The position numbers were made by a program, and so were the translations under genes. From contig JANATG010000005.1 of NCBI GenBank assembly GCA_029449235.1, positions 1,674,001 to 1,738,000 on the forward strand: DNA of 64,000 nucleotides, in the 5' to 3' direction. Positions 38,168-50,736 of this stretch are shown here, piece after piece (position 1 is the stretch's first letter; every line of letters starts with the position of its first letter). Origin of the DNA: Linnemannia schmuckeri (lineage: Eukaryota > Mortierellomycota > Mortierellomycetes > Mortierellales > Mortierellaceae). The notes beneath the pieces are model-generated. The model searched no databases and had not been told where the DNA came from. It worked only from the letters and a program-made list of their open reading frames with translations.

Positions 38168-39505
38168 TTAAGCCTCGAGAGGGATTCTCCCAAAAGAACC
38201 GCCGTATTGAACAACAAGTCCATCAGAGTCCACCTCGACTAGTGTCCCGTCCTTGTCATCATCGTCCTCCTCTGTCCAGACCTCAACAACACTCAGCCCG
38301 TCTTGGCCCTTGCCCACATACGCCACATGGGTCCACAAGGGTCGGAGCTCAAGATCAGGGAAGGACACCACCACCATCCGTTCTGATGTGATAGCAGACG
38401 GGTTAGCGATCAACCCCTCAAGGTGTGCATCCATTTGGTCCGGATCAATTCCCAACGTCGCACGGCGGAGTGAGGGGAGCAACGTACTCGGACTGAAGTC
38501 GCTACCCAGATCCAAATCGATACATCCGTCCAGCCATGGGAGATGTTCATACGTGGTCGTTCCTCCTCCTCCTGCCGCTGCTGTTACTCCTGTTGCTGCT
38601 GATGATCCTGAGAACAGGCCGGGGTTGGCTTTTGCAAAGCGTGAGAGGGATGGCGGTGAAAGCGGAGATGTGATTGTTGTTATTGTTGCAGCTGTTGTTG
38701 GTGTTGTGCTGTTGGCAGTAAGCGTGGTCGCACAAGATGTACCACCTGATGACATCGCCCGAAGAGAAAGATTTGCGGGAAAGATCGATTCAGTCGGTGA
38801 GAGGACATCCTTGAGCGGGTTGAAGGACGAGAATCGTTTCGACGCTCTCTTCGAACCTTTGGGGGGAGGAGTCCAGGTCAAGTTGATCTTCTCGAAAGGA
38901 ATCGAGCACACAGCAACCTGGTCCGAGGCAGCGGCGGAGGGGGATAAGGGCGAAGCGGAACAGCAACTGGCTGCATCCGAAAAGGCGGCATCTGCATCCT
39001 GCATTCCATCGGTATGTTGACGTTGGTGGTGGTCAGCTCCGGCAGCAGTAGAAGCAACCCCTGAGCGAAAGAAACTGCGGGACCTCACCAGACGATGTTC
39101 GATGACCTTGTACCACCGTTGGTTTCGATCCACCTCAACGGTCAGTCTCTTTTCAGATCCACCGTCAAACATGGCTGTGAGGGTCACTCTGCGGGTCATC
39201 CAGTCCTTGTCAAAGCCGAAGCAGTATTGGATATACCCTGGTTGGTCGAGTCCAGAGATCAGGATCTCGCCCTTGAGAGTGTGCACAAGGCAAGGGTGTT
39301 GACTGGAGTGGGCGATCGACATGTACTCCATCGATTTCTTTTTGATCCCTCGATAGATTAGATGGCGGCCTGTGACCGAATCTGAGGAGACTGGAGATGC
39401 TGCTCGAGGTGGTGGTGGTGAAGATTCATTGTTGTTGTTGTGGAGGGATGAGCTGCTGGAGGGTGCTGAAGCAGTGGGTATCGTTGTTGTGGTGGTCATT
39501 ATCAT
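38168..39505 (-). CDS. Uncharacterised single-exon protein, 445 aa
   Basis: One uninterrupted frame from ATG 39505 (MIMTTTTTIPT; an alternative Met lies two codons on) to TAA 38168. After a ~45-residue Thr/Ser/Asn/Pro-rich head comes a region that looks folded and beta-rich: RHLIYRGIKKKSMEYMSIAH, HTLKGEILISGLDQPGYIQY, WMTRRVTLTAMFDGG and EKRLTVEVDRNQRWYKVIEH. A Ser/Thr-rich middle follows, then a second structured part (CIDLDLGSDFSPSTLLPSLR, MVVVSFPDLELRPLWTHVAY) and an acidic tail (WTEEDDDDKDGTLVEVDSDG). No signal peptide, membrane segment or catalytic motif is recognised. Codon use and the uninterrupted length favour a real gene. No family is assigned. Confidence 0.7.
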   Translation of the reverse strand: MIMTTTTTIPTASAPSSSSSLHNNNNESSPPPPRAASPVSSDSVTGRHLIYRGIKKKSMEYMSIAHSSQHPCLVHTLKGEILISGLDQPGYIQYCFGFDKDWMTRRVTLTAMFDGGSEKRLTVEVDRNQRWYKVIEHRLVRSRSFFRSGVASTAAGADHHQRQHTDGMQDADAAFSDAASCCSASPLSPSAAASDQVAVCSIPFEKINLTWTPPPKGSKRASKRFSSFNPLKDVLSPTESIFPANLSLRAMSSGGTSCATTLTANSTTPTTAATITTITSPLSPPSLSRFAKANPGLFSGSSAATGVTAAAGGGGTTTYEHLPWLDGCIDLDLGSDFSPSTLLPSLRRATLGIDPDQMDAHLEGLIANPSAITSERMVVVSFPDLELRPLWTHVAYVGKGQDGLSVVEVWTEEDDDDKDGTLVEVDSDGLVVQYGGSFGRIPLEA

Positions 39506-42500
39506 GAGCTGTCGTTAAAATAAGTTGGAGTACAACAAGGTGTAGATTGCGTGTAAGGAGTGGTGTGCAAAGAAAGTAAAAGAGGTTTAAAGAACAGATC
39601 GTGATGGGTATAAAGATATGTGGGTATGAAGTTGAATAAGAACGAAGAAAAAGTGAAGGATGCAAAACTGTATGGGAACTGTATGGGAAAAAAGAGAGAG
39701 ATGAAGAAGAGAGAAGAATGGAAAATGAGACAAGAAAAACAAAAACAAGGCAAGTGAAATTAAAAATGGTCAAATGGGGTGGCAAAGGAAGGGATAATTG
39801 GAAGCTCTTATTTAAACAGCATGGGCAAAATGAATGAATGGCTGATGAGCGAGACTCTCTCCGGAACGACTCTCTGGAAGCATGAGACAAAGTAGACTAA
39901 GCACGCCGACACCAGGAGAGAGGCACTTACTCAAAAAAAGAAAAACAAGGTATTTCGTGGTTCGGTAGGTGAGCACAACAACTAATTAGAGCTGGGAAAT
40001 GAAATGACGATGACCGCAAGGGAAAGAAAGGAAGAGAATTTGTCGGTTGAGCGCGCAATTATCAAATGAGCATCTTAGAGTGCAGATGAAATAGAAAAAG
40101 GGCTTTTTCAGGATAAGACAAGCAGATGGACAACGGGAAAAAGTGAGAAATGAAACTGGATAGTAATAAAAGAGGGGAAGAAGGGGGACAGAGTAAAAGA
40201 GAGGGGATGTACAGGTACATGTATGTTGCTTAGACAGATAGATAGGGTGAATGATGGCAAGCCTGCTTCTGGGTGCTGACCATTTGATGGACTTGTCTAC
40301 CTGTGTATGTGTAAATGTAATGAATGTGATGATGAGGACGATAATTGCATTTGAAGACAAGCGAGAGAACAAAAGAATGCAAAACAAGGGTAAAGACCAA
40401 TGTATTTATATTGTGGATTCGTTATTATGATCAGCACAAGGTGCGGTGTTACGCATTGCTTAAGCAAACAACGGATCAAAATAGCCCAGACCTGTGCTGT
40501 AGTGTTACTGGTGTTCTATCTGTCTTCGTACACTAATATGCCCCTTTGTCACGCATGGGTTTCGATCGATGCAGGATATACATGAAATGACCATTACATT
40601 GTCCATTGCCAAAAGAGAAACGAGAGCACTCTTCTCAGGATATGATATATCCCATGCTGCTCTCAAAATAAAAAAAGGGCGAGCCGGCAGGCAAATCAGA
40701 AGGAGGGAGACACACATACACACGTACAAGACATGACATTGAAGGGGGGACCGATGACCATGTCTTGTCCTCCATCCAATATTCATCATCTAATGCGACA
40801 ATCCACGTCAATGTGTCCCAGGAAAGGAGAAAAGAAAAGCAGCAGCTTCCTGCCAGCTAGCCTTCCGTCAATCGTTGGTCAAACCTTCCATTCAAGATTT
40901 TTTGTTGTTTGTGTGTGTGTATGTTGTCGCTAAAAAGCACCTATGCCAATGTGAAACGAAGAGGAATGACGCCAATGCGTCTATTTCCGTCTTCCCTTTC
41001 TTCCTCTCCTTCTCTTCTCTCCAAGACATCTCATCAACAGAAAAAAAAGACCAAAGGACAAAAAATTCAATGGGCGCCGTTTGGTTCCTCCAACCCCGTA
41101 ATTGTCGCAACCTTCACTTGGAGCTGCAAGGCATCTCCAAGGTAGAAGGAGAAGTGGAGGGGGGGGAGGCAGATGCGAGTGGCAGATGACCGTACTTAAA
41201 CACTTTCTATGGTGTTTTTCTTTCCAATCAGGGGGAGGCACTGTGTGATGCATGGAGACATGTGGATAATTCCTGCATGCAAACAAGGGAGAAGTAAGGA
41301 AAGAGGCGAGTGGAGAAGGGGGAGGAGAGGTAGAGCAAGGAGGCCCTTGAGGAGGTGGTTGTCAGGGTTGCTTGTTTCCGCAAGAAGAAATAAAGTAAGC
41401 AACGACACCTACAAAAAGAAGAATAAAAAGATGATGAAGGAGAGCAGGAGAAGGAGGGAAAAAAAAGAGTTTTGGCACCTGCGAGGAGCAGAGCACAGAG
41501 CACGGACATAGCAACAGGGAACAGGGGGGAGAACAGATGGTTAGACAAAGGGAACACCCAGGTATGTTTCCATCTTGGTAATAATTATCTGCCCAGCCTC
41601 CCCCTGAATTTTTTCTTTTACATATTTTGGTGGCAACAGATGAGCGACTGCGATTGGCTGGTGTTAAAGGACATTGAAACAAGCCATCTGTTCCCCCCTG
41701 CCATCCTTCTTCGCCTGCTCCCTTATTATGATTTAGGCAAAATGCATACTAACATACCTGTGCACCCGTTGAACGGTCGGCACGTACTTATCATTAGAAT
41801 ACGACACGACCTCAAATCTCGTATGCTGGCAGCATTACCCGCCCCATAAGCCCATGACCATGGCATGTATTGCTACAACTTCATCTTTCGCATTTGCCGT
41901 CCATTAAGCTCACCACCTCATACCTATAATCATTGTCCTTCGTCACCTCTTGCGCAACTTGACGCATTTCCTCCTCCATATCCATCTCTGCCTTTCTCTC
42001 CTTACCCGCTCTGTCTCGGCTGTCAGATTCGTGTCTTCTACTATTCCCCCACTTGACCTGCCCAAAGGTATCCGGAAATAAGAACCATCATTTTTTTTAT
42101 TATCGGGCTCACAAATAACGATTCACCATAACCATATTTCTTGGTAAAATATATAAGGAAAAAAAAATGCTTCTTTTCTCCACAACTGTAGCAGCTTACA
42201 GGACTACATACTCGGAATGTTTTGGATGACGTGAGAAGGCGCGAGAGAGGGTGTGTGGGGGTAGAGGAAGGATAGACTATTAGACATTTGTCATTTGGAA
42301 TTGTGTATGCAAAAGCTAGGGCAAGGAAAGGAGCCAGACGCGTGTATTGTGTGGAGATGGACCTATTGCTTTACTTTGCATACTTCTCCACCTAGACCCT
42401 CACATGTTGCTCATGTTTTTCTCTTCCTTAGCTTATTCTCTTCAATAGTCGACTTGCACCCTGTACAGGGTCGAACTCAAAGTGGAGAAAAGACCAAGAA

Positions 42501-44214
42501 AACAAAAAGAGTGGAGAGAATGAGAGAGGCAAGGTGGTGGGAGAGAGTTTCAGCATGCTCTATATGGCCTTGCTGGGCAGAAACCTTTTGTTGTTTTTGT
42601 TATGCAATAGGGAGCATTTCGCTTACAAAGACGCATTCGAAATCGTCTCTGAGCAAGGCCCTGTTTTGCTGTATGTTTTTTTATTTGCTCTCTTACGCGC
42701 TCGTTGACATGCTTGGGCTGTTTTGACTGAAGTGTAATCCTTTCTTTCCAAAACTGGCAGAAAACAAAACCACCGCCCAACGAAAACCAGCCTATCTTCG
42801 TGGAGAAACAAAAACAATAACATAAAATAATGGCCTGACCCTGTGTGGATGTTATGGTGAGGATACTGGTGAACATGGTTTAAATTCTAGGCTCACAAAA
42901 AGAAAAAAGAAGAGAAAAGAAGAGAAGGGATGGAAAGGAAAGGAAGGTCCCTCCTCTTCTCCTCTCCCCTCCACTCGTCCACACTCTTCTCACTCACTCG
43001 TTCTTTTTTTTCCGTATGATCAAAGAGAGGGTATAAACAAACAGTAGACACGATTGCTCAGAATGGGATCGTTTGCATTTCGTTGGTATCGTAACACCGA
43101 GGATATGTTTGTTGTCTGTCCTTTTCTTGTTTTTCCTCCACATCCCTTTCTTCTCCACTCTCTACTGCCCAAATGCTCTCAAAAAGTTATGGAAAGGTAA
43201 GGGGAACTGGCAAAATTGGACTGGGAGGAAGAAAGGACAGGAAGGGTAGAAAGTGGGAGGGGGAGGGCAAGGTTTTGTTGACACCAAAGTAACAGAAACA
43301 GATTCAAACAATATTAATAAACAACCGAATGCGCCGGATACCTGCAGCGCAACACTGATACGTGTCCTGAAAGGGTTTGGCTTGTTTCTTTTCGGATGTT
43401 TTCTTCTTCATTCATTCTTCTCGTCTTTCCTCATGGTTTTACTATGCGGAGGAATAGGAGGAAAAGGAATAGTTCAGCCTACGCCTCCTTCGTTATCTAG
43501 GAACAAGCTACATGTATTGCCGCTGGCTGATGTTGGATGGCGAGGCAAAGGAATCCATTATCCCTCCCCTTCACATTTCTTTTATTTGACTCATGAATTT
43601 TTGTATGTAGAGCTGTCAGTTGAACCCATCGACACCTTTGCTCGACCCATTTGTTTGTTTGTTTGTTTGTTTTTTCCTTAACTCGGTTGGGAATAGGGAC
43701 TTTTTTTAAAAAAAGCTCTCTATATTTCCAGCTATCCTTCTCTCTCTCTCTTGCCCATTATTCGCGGCGTACAAGAAAATATGACAATGTCAGTTTTTTT
43801 GCATTGTGTAATTCATGACCATGGATGGGATGGAGACAGGAAAAAGAAGGATTGAAGGATGGAGCGCCTATTTTTTTTTCTCCCACACACCTGCAGGCTT
43901 TGTCATGGAAAACACCTATCAGGGAATGATATGAGATATACAGCGACAAAAACAAATAAAATAACAACAAAAAACAATAACCCCTTTTCATACCATCGTG
44001 AACAGGACTCTCTGTACTGTCCCTCCACATTCTCTTTCAAAAATGGAAAATGCGAATGTGTCGATATCAATAACCAAAAGAAATGAGAAGAAAAGGGGAG
44101 AGTGTATGTCAACAATAGGCGAGTGACAACGAACAGGCCCATGCCAATGACACGCGTCATGGATGAATTATTGAACATGCCTCAAGTTCGACTTTTGACT
44201 ATTTGCTCGTAATA

Positions 44215-44241
44215 TTTTTTTTTTTTTTTTTTTTTTTTTTT
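44215..44241. repeat. Homopolymer, T27
   Basis: A run of 27 T inside the gene-poor region. Confidence 0.9.
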
Positions 44242-45623
44242 GGTTGCCGAAGGTTATGATGTCGAACAATGGGTTTTTTTCCATAGTGGTTATGTTGTTT
44301 TCTCCTCTATCGCCGTGGCATGACGGAGAAGTAAATAAGAAAACAACAACTACAATAACGACAGCCAAAGGGCAGCTCGAGGATCTAGACGCGAAAAAAT
44401 GTTCATCCACCATTCTCCCAAGAGTTGGAATAAAAACAGTGTTGTCACAGTTCTCACTTGCTTTTTTGTTGTTGTTGTATGTTTGATGCTAACGCTTGTG
44501 TCTTAATGTCATGCCCTTTTCTTAAATTGTAGGTCTACTTCCGGGTCCCCGCCTCATCAGAGTCAAAATGGGGAGTGTGGTCAATTCAAATGCATTGCGT
44601 CGTGTTTTTTTGTCTTTCTTCTTCATTCTCTTTTGTTGCTTCTTTGTCAGTCATAATTGTAGTTGTTGATAATATTTTATTTTTTGTGGGCACAAGCGGC
44701 GCGCTACAAGAATGCTGAATGTGACACTATCGTATCTTGATGGTTACCAAAGTAAGCTGAGAGGATGAAAATGAGTGACCGAGGGAGAGGGCGATGTTAT
44801 TCTATGTGGATATGCGTATATTCGTGTTCTGTATGAATGGGATAGAAGAACAACAGGAAGAAGGGAGCATAATGCTTGAGAAACACGCAAAAGGGACAAA
44901 GTAAGGTTTACAGAGCCGTAGGTTGGCTCATCATACTCTCTGTTTTTTTTGTTTGTGCTTTTTCTCGCCGATTATCCGGAAGCCCGTCCAACCGCCCAAT
45001 TACGGACGACAAACATCCCATCCACTCGAACCCCTCATGTATGCCCCCTTCCATCTATTCTCTATGCCGCCCAATTCATTCAGTTAGCTTTGCTGTCTTT
45101 TTCTTCGTTATACCTGCTGTTTTGCTTCTTGGTCCATTATTTGTGTACTCGTATTATTTTTCTTTATGTTGTTGCTTATTTTGCTTGCAGTTTCAACTCG
45201 GGGCACCATCTGACAACGATCGAAGACATGCGCCCTACCTTGTCCTCTTCTTATTACAAAGTTTATAAAGCATAGAAACTCGACGAGAACAAGGAAGGTA
45301 GATACAAGAGGGGCAGCAAACAATCGCATATGAGGGTGGACAAGGTGCATTGTTTACTTGAAGGCTCTGTTTCTCTTCTTTGTTGTCGCCCTCTCGTTGT
45401 TTGCGCCTTCACGCCTTCGTCAACAGTCGACTAACCCCTTTCCTTCCTTCGTCCGTCTCGTTTTTCTATGACCGTTCCAGACAACAAACAAACGATCTTC
45501 TTGGACTTGGACAATTACTCTTTGTCATGATTAATGTCAAGGAAGGGGGACAATGGTCGATCTTAATCCTCTTTCACTTCCTCTCCTTCGGTTTCAACAG
45601 CAACTTTCTCTTTCTTCTTTCTG

Positions 45624-45630
45624 TATAAAA
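45624..45630 (+). promoter_or_regulatory. TATA box of the ML-domain gene
   Basis: TATAAAA lies 97 bp before the ATG at 45727 and is followed by a CT-rich leader (TTTTTTCTCCTC...), the common layout for strongly expressed fungal genes. Confidence 0.65.
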
Positions 45631-45726
45631 GGACGCCTCACCATGCCATAATTTCCTTTTTTCTCCTCATCCCTCAAGCCTCTCTTCCTCTTCCACCCCA
45701 AGAAACCTCCACTCAAGACTCCAACC

Positions 45727-46330
45727 ATGAAGTTCATCGCCGCTTTCGTTGCCCTCGTCGCCGCCTCGGTCGTCAACGCCCAGTCCCCCCCCTTCACCAA
45801 CTGCGCTACTGCCCCCCAGATGACCGTCACTGGCTTCACCCTCACCCCCTACCCCTTGTGCATCAACAAGCAGGTCTGCGCTACCGTCACCGGTACCTCG
45901 ACCACCCCCATCGATGGTGATGCCACCCTCGCCATCACCGGTCGTTACCTCGGCCGTCTCGTCTACACCGACAACCAGAACCTTTGCACCGTGCTCGGCG
46001 CCTCCGGCCACCCTTGCCCCGTTCCCATCACCACCACCCAGGTCACCGCCTGCATTCTGGTCAAGCCCAACGCTCCCCCAAACGTAAGTTATCTTTGTTT
46101 ACTCCCTCTTCTATTCCTGTGTCCGAGGAAGTAATATGTGAGTAGAGTGAAAGGAAGACATGATGACCCTGCATGTTGACTAACCCCCATGCATAAAAAA
46201 CATAATTACATCTCTGCACCTGTTTCAAAATCTACAGATCGGAGTTGCCCTCACCATCACTGCCACCAACGGCGACGGTGGAATCATCTTCTGCCAGACT
46301 GCCACCGTCACCGCCGTCAACTGCCCTTAA
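45727..46330 (+). CDS. Secreted ML-domain (NPC2/MD-2-like) lipid-binding protein, 149 aa
   Basis: Exons 45727-46083 and 46238-46330 (GTAAGT..CTACAG) join in phase 0. A signal peptide MKFIAAFVALVAASVVNAQS is followed by a ~130-residue domain with the ML layout: FTNCATAPQMTVTGFTLTPY, PLCINKQVCATVTGT, LAITGRYLGRLVYT, NLCTVLGASGHPCPVPITTT and IGVALTITATNGDG with a final paired Cys (FCQTATVTAVNC). ML proteins bind single lipids such as sterols or phosphatidylinositol/phosphatidylglycerol in a beta-sandwich; fungal members are vacuolar or secreted. Codon use is extreme (almost all third positions C), and together with the TATA box this suggests very high expression. A short inverted repeat AAAGAAG/CTTCTTT lies just after the stop (46330-46350). 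Confidence 0.88.
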
Positions 46331-47991
46331 AGAAGCTCTTGCTTCTTTTACCTGGGACCTTCCTTTCCATCCTCCCCGGCAACCCTCTTCCTTGAGACTT
46401 CTTTCGAGTCTCTAACCCCTTTTGTGGGATTTCTTCTCACAGAGTCAACTTGATGGAAAATATATTTTTCAATAACTTAAAAAACTTGAAATAATAATAA
46501 AAGAAGTTCTGACAAAGGAGCAATCCTTTGTTTGTTTTCTTTTTACCAAAACAAAATTAATAACATGCTGTTGCGTTGTTCTGAATAGTTCTTCTGCGCA
46601 TGAAATATATGAGCTTTTGCTGGGGGTAAATGTTGAGAAATACACTTGAATAAGAAGCAAAAATTTGTTTGCGCTCACAAAAAATGAATCGAGTGAACTT
46701 TACTTTATTCTATCCACATGAGGCAATTCAACTTCGCACGCCGCGCTTGGGTCCGAGATAGTTGTTGCTCCACACTGGCAAAATTTCATATCGTCGTGTT
46801 TGTGGATACAACACCAAAAAAAAATATACATGCGTGTCCTTCCCTACTTGCCCTGAAATATTTGATCTACACTTGGCATTCACACACTACCACGCCCCCA
46901 TGTTATTTGTTGCTAGTTTATTGCCTAACGTCACGAAAACAAATATGCCGCGTTATTTGTTTCTATGTTTACGCCACGTTGTTTCGCTGTTTGTTTTTGT
47001 TTGACAAGCTCCCCGAACGCGCATAGCGTCGCGTTGTTACCTTTTTTCACCTCGAAGAACATTGACCTCCTTCTTCTCTTGACGACATCTTTCTAAACTG
47101 ACAAACAAAAAAAGGATCAAAGGGTGCGAAAAGCACTGTCGTATCGCACTGGGCACGAAAAAATGCTAGACACAAACATCGGCGCCCATTGTTTTTTTAT
47201 TGTGTTGTAGCTGCTTTTTGATTTTATTTTTGTTCTATCAAAGATTTTGTTTGAGTGAGGAAATGAAATGCACTGGGAAAATAGCAATGTCCTTCTAAAG
47301 TGAACTCTCCTTCCAACCCGCATTGACGACAAATGGCACTGTGCGCCTACTTCATCCACCAGCAAAAGCGTCTTCCCTTCCCCTTTGCCCCCAAAAACAT
47401 ATAAATAGAGGTGGAGTATAGGGCAGGAAGGAAAAAAAAATACTTAGCCTTCCTTGCTCTCACCAAAGGAGGAATGCTGTTTCTGCGCGGTACGACTTAG
47501 AAAAATCAACATGATCCGAAACATGTTGATAACCTTATTCCCCCACAAATTAATCAAAAACAAACCAACTCCACCCGCAAACGATGGTGCCGCAACTAAC
47601 TGCACTCGAGAAGCGAGCAGCACTCTCCCATAGGCTATCAAATCCCCTTATCAATACAACTGTAAGGCGAGCATCTCTGCCTTACTTGCTGAACCCGGCT
47701 GTGGTTTCTTGCCCCCCCCCCTCTTTTACCCACACACGTATAAAGGTATAAGGGATCTCGTTTCATATATCAAATTTCAATCGATCTTCGTTGACACCGT
47801 AAGCTGTTATTGAGGTATAAAAAAAGTTGCACGAGATTTTTAACAAACGAGAGAGAGAAGAAAAAAATATGAGACGGAGAAAAGTAACTGATGACTGGGC
47901 AAGAGGTGCTGAATCAAAGACTCTCCAAGCGAGGGATGAGCGACCTCAAATTTGAGCGGAGCAAGTGACAGTGCCTTAATCACAATAAGAT
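46331..47991. other. Intergenic region, 1.66 kb, AT-rich
   Basis: It contains the 3' UTR of the ML-domain gene and otherwise AT-rich sequence with TATA-like motifs (47740-47830). No open frame is convincing. Confidence 0.5.
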
Positions 47992-48904
47992 TCAAGGCTG
48001 ACGAGGACTAGCCTGGACGGTCATCCACTCATCCACAGACAAGAGACGTTCTTCAAAGGGCTGAGCATCAGCAGTTGGAAGGGTAGTCAAATTACAAGGA
48101 TAAGTTCCAATGGAAATATCAACATGATCTTTGAGGCTACGGTTTTAAAGTTTCCTTCCATCACGCAACCGACCTTCTTGCGGAAGTTGACCTTTCCTCC
48201 AAAGCTGTTGCAGCTTGGAAGGGCCAATGGACGTGAGCACTGGGTTCCATTAACTGTGACTTCCATGGGAATGTTGTTCTCTGCTTCCCCGGCCACTGAG
48301 AGTGTGAGGTTAACACTGCCATTGAGGGTAACGATGTGCAATGGCTTGGTGATCAAGGTTGAAATGAAGCTTGCGAAGCGGTTTTGGGCTTTCTGATCCT
48401 TGCAATGTCCATAATAGTCTTGAAGTAACTGGTGTCTAAGCTGATTTCGACCATAAGATTCTGTTTCACAGGTGTCTTAAAGACGCCGACGTCGATGCTA
48501 TTGCCCTAAGAATGAGTGTTGTATTCACGAATTGTTAGTAATAGTCCAAGAGTAAAGACCAAATATGCGCCTTGAATTTCCTCCTATCATGACAATAATG
48601 AAGCGAACTCACATTGGTGGTCACCTAAGCGACATGGCAGTAGAAGTGAGATAGAGAGAAGGTATGATGTCAAGGCTTACTTTTTACTCTCTAGATCTTA
48701 CATTGCATAAGTTAGGTACATCTTGTATTGTAGAATCCAGCACATACCTTATGTTGGCACTCACAACATCGAGAGTGTAGCCAGGGATCTCCATGAACGA
48801 CAGCGAAACTTGTTGAGAAATAGCGTTGCCTCATAAAAATTCTTGCGTGGTAAGACAAGTTCAGAGTCTTTCATGACGAGTACTTGAACTACATTCTCAT
48901 CCGA
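47992..48904 (-). pseudogene. Decayed gene for a beta-rich, secreted-type protein
   Basis: Reading the minus strand downward from 48904, protein-like pieces follow each other in different frames. The upstream part is SDENVVQVLVMKDSELVLPR then, after a shift, ISQQVSLSFMEIPGYTLDVV. GNSIDVGVFKTPVKQNLMVE and ISLDTSYFK (about 48505-48430) are next, followed after a shift by QNRFASFISTLITKPLHIVT and NGSVNLTLSVAGEAENNIPM to about 48130. After another shift, DHVDISIGTYPCNLTTLPTA and FEERLLSVDEWMTVQASPRQ run to TGA at 47992. At least three one-base shifts are needed, so the gene is broken. A splice acceptor (TTCTTAG at about 48507) is still recognisable. The FISTLITKPLHIVTLNGSV segment resembles FITSIIMSSAAQEFAVKSTV of the decayed gene at 50737, suggesting a shared family. 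Confidence 0.6.
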
Positions 48905-50736
48905 CTGAAAAAAAATGACATGGGTAAGAATTAAGAATTAAAAATTTTGAGATGAAGAGGCAATCATTAGTTCTGTTAGTGTTCCACACATCTCTGTCCT
49001 TTTCACTCTCTCACACGCATTCCTGTTTTATTCTTGCCGTAACTCGAAATAGGAGTCATTTTTAGTTCAGAATGTATGCTTACTGTTACTATGTCCTGAG
49101 ATTCTTTTTCAGAGGGCTCCTGAGTTTTCAGTAACCTATTCAAACGACATATAGCCCGATAATAGGGTTCTTGAGAAGGGGACTGGACTGATGCTATTTA
49201 GCTTCCACAAGAACACAGTATTTACTTGGCGAAACAATCAGCTGAAGTAAGATTTGCTTAACGAGCTCGAGGTTTTGGGATAGTTGAAGTTCGTGGCTGG
49301 AGTTGTTTAGGCTGAGGATTTTGAGATGACTGAAGTTCAAGGTAATGAGGCTCAGACAGACCTGGCTCGAAATCGCAATGAAAGATAGACGATAGTCTTG
49401 AACTTCGTATTCTGCCTCTCTCTCTCACTCAATCTTCTCCATCTTCTTGGGACTCTCATGCAATGTTAAGAGCGAAGGAATAAAAAAAGTTTAGGAGTTA
49501 CAACTGACCTAATGAGAAAAGCCTCCCCTTGCTTTCATAGTACCCTTTCATTTTCTGGCTTTTTTTGTGGTCCATCTCCTTGCCATTTTTTGTCGAGCGA
49601 TCCACGCAACCTTCAATACATCTGCATTTTTTACGCCTTCTTTTCCTTTTGGATACCGAATAACGCTGCTGCTATACTTGAGAGATTGGCAGTGATATTG
49701 TATTCTCCAAGTCATCCAAATCCGATACGTAAGGTAGAGGCCATTTTCGATCCAGTTGAACATATCGCCTCGATGTTTGCCCACAATTTATCAGTCGAAC
49801 AAAAAAAAAGTAAATAGTTAGGGGCGAAAAACGGCCGACATTAAAAGAATTGAACGTTGTTGCATGAGAGACGGGAAAAAAAATGAATCGCGGTTAGGTT
49901 GGAGTCACTATTTAGTTAACCGCGAAAACATAGTTCCAACAGCTATTGACTGTGGAAACACAGGAATGCTTGGGCTCAAGAGGAAACTACGCCCACATCA
50001 CTATGTTCCCTAGAAAAGAGATGCGCATTAAGATGAGGCTGTAGTTAGGCGCCCATGCTATTTGCAGCACTTGACAACACAAGCGTATTGTCTTGACAGT
50101 GATGAGGACAAGAGTCTAAGATCGTGTCAAAAGAGCCGATTAATAAGAACTGCGTTATCATGTCATTGCCTATGTAATGAATATTCTTCCTCGTCGATTC
50201 CTCAGAAATTGCTAGCACTCGCCGCTCTTGCATTTACGCAAAATATGGTATGAACATGCCTCCGTTCTCTTCTTCAAAAGGGCCATATCAAAAGAAAGAA
50301 AGAAATCTAATGGACAAAAAGATCTAGGAGTTCAAAGCTCAATTTGCTGCGAAGGGGTGGAGGAAGGCTAAGGGAGCCTAAACTACGGCCAGTTGACTGT
50401 TGTTAAGGGACCATTGCTCACTCTTACACCAACTCAGTATCTGGCACCCCATCGACGCGTATGGGCTTAAAAGAAAAATTAAGGAGGCTAAGGATTGGGC
50501 CCTTCAATTGTGAAAATCACACAACAGGCGACAAGGATGAAAGGGGTCACAGTAGCTACAAGCACTGAGTGAGAAAGCGAATATTCTCTTCTCCTCCGTC
50601 GCCTTATTGTCTGGTATCGGCTTGGCTCCTTTTCAACTCTCTCTTTTTTATTTTCTGCCCTTCAACTCTCCTCTCTTCTACTCTCTTCTCTTCTTTTCTT
50701 CTCTCTTCAAACCCAAACCTCAATTAAAAACACACC
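48905..50736. other. Degenerate spacer with a possible leucine-rich remnant
   Basis: On the minus strand at about 49390-49220 a frame reads SSQVCLSLITLNFSHLKILS and LNNSSHELQLSQNLELVKQI, spacing leucines like a leucine-rich repeat; it may be an upstream part of the neighbouring pseudogene or an F-box/LRR scrap. The rest shows no coding signal. CT-rich sequence at 50630-50710 precedes the next start codon and looks like a fungal leader. Confidence 0.3.

Larger units (their letters stand above)
39506..45726. other. Gene-poor region, 6.2 kb
   Basis: No open frame here has coding character and I see no chain of exons that builds a recognisable protein. The sequence alternates purine-rich stretches (39540-39800, 41290-41470, 42900-42990) with pyrimidine-rich ones (40980-41020, 41930-42060), has a T run at 44215-44241, and shows no long repeats or transposon features. 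It could hold long 5' leaders for its two flanking, divergently transcribed genes, non-coding transcripts, or decayed DNA. Confidence 0.5.

Noticed and set aside
38253..39020. Plus-strand 255-codon frame opposite the 445-aa gene
   Set aside because: It overlaps a longer minus-strand frame with better coding character and has no recognisable domain.
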